In this document: in pieces, positions 63,848-64,000 of the stretch
Layout: each line of letters begins with the position of its first letter
How positions within the stretch are numbered: position 1 is the stretch's first letter
Origin: Caulobacter sp. SL161
Lineage (GTDB): Bacteria; Pseudomonadota; Alphaproteobacteria; Caulobacterales; Caulobacteraceae
Direction of reading: 5' to 3'
NCBI RefSeq assembly: GCF_026672375.1
Contig: NZ_JAPPRA010000001.1
Location: 1,984,001-2,048,000, forward strand
DNA length: 64,000 nt
Position numbers and translations under genes: made by a program
Notes under the pieces: model-generated
Database searches by the model: none
What the model was told of the DNA's origin: nothing
The model's input: only the letters and a program-made list of their open reading frames with translations

Positions 63848-64000
63848 ATGAACGGCGAAACCCGCAAAATCGTGCGCATCGGTTTGATCCTCGGCTTCGC
63901 GGCCGGCGCGACCGCTTGCGCGAGCCCGTTCTCGTCCAGCCAGGTGGATCCCAGTTCTCCCGTCGCGGCCGCGGCGACAGCCGCCGCAAAGGCCAAGGGG
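63848..64000 (+). CDS. Start of a putative lipoprotein gene (3' end outside window)
   Basis: 51 codons visible. A short basic N-terminus (NGETRKIVRI) is followed by a hydrophobic core (LILGFAAGATAC) and cysteine 24, then Ser/Ala-rich sequence. This looks like a lipoprotein signal with a weak lipobox (ATAC). The frame is open to the window edge. It is divergent from phaC. Family cannot be told from this fragment. Confidence 0.5.
   Translation, partial: MNGETRKIVRIGLILGFAAGATACASPFSSSQVDPSSPVAAAATAAAKAKG

Overview
This GC-rich chromosomal window looks like Caulobacter, close to C. vibrioides/crescentus. The basis is very high third-position G/C, a strong bias for CTG/GCC/CGC codons, and typical alphaproteobacterial gene blocks: plsX-fabH-ihfA-merR, glyA-nrdR, glnK-amtB, hemA of the C4 (5-aminolevulinate synthase) type and a magnesium-type hemB. 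An alphaproteobacterial LexA operator (GTTC-N7-GTTC), intergenic repeats of kinds I associate with this genus (from memory, not searched), and a class I PHA synthase add to this. Almost everything is ordinary core chromosome. I see no prophage, CRISPR array, secretion island or rRNA operon.

Layout. 1-9.9 kb: 3' end of valS, an acyl-CoA synthetase with a DUF1801 protein, a Tat-exported amidase, a TlyA-type methyltransferase, a glycine-zipper envelope protein, an RlmD/RumA-like RNA methyltransferase and a second methyltransferase. 9.9-16.9 kb: acyltransferase, a YCII protein coupled to an ECF42-like sigma factor, a LexA-controlled radical SAM gene, a lytic transglycosylase and a family-4-like uracil-DNA glycosylase. 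17-22 kb: ETF-ubiquinone oxidoreductase, TPR lipoprotein, ispE and an exported cyclophilin. 22-24 kb: glnK-amtB. 24.5-27.6 kb: glyQ-glyS. 27.6-28.3 kb: a small GIY-YIG nuclease gene enclosed by two inverted copies of a ~113-bp palindromic repeat, the best candidate here for an under-described mobile unit. 28.3-35.4 kb: PF10118 hydrolase/TetR pair, Nudix, hemB-araC-serine hydrolase, flavin monooxygenase, DUF2147. 35.7-40.8 kb: valine-catabolism genes (isobutyryl-CoA dehydrogenase, 3-hydroxyisobutyryl-CoA hydrolase, mmsB) with unrelated passengers. 40.9-46.7 kb: hemA, a MucR-type regulator, then glyA-nrdR-ribH-nusB-thiL. 46.8-51.7 kb: a small exported protein, the H+-pyrophosphatase, a single-domain response regulator, bamE. 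51.2-55.6 kb: cytochrome bc1 chaperone, YceD, plsX-fabH-ihfA-merR, tRNA-Pro(GGG). 55.6-64 kb: two small membrane proteins, heme A synthase, PhoX-family protein, rplM-rpsI, argC, DUF1287, phaC and the start of a lipoprotein gene.

How the genes work together. Heme supply (hemA, hemB, ctaA, bc1 chaperone, ETF-QO) and branched-chain/fatty acyl-CoA oxidation feed the respiratory chain. glyA, nrdR, ribH, nusB and thiL form a compact co-directional housekeeping string with overlapping starts and stops. plsX and fabH start phospholipid and fatty acid synthesis. Many convergent gene pairs are separated by perfect GC hairpins flanked by A/T runs, which I annotate as bidirectional terminators. Starts were moved inward from the longest frame wherever a ribosome site, signal peptide or family length favoured it.
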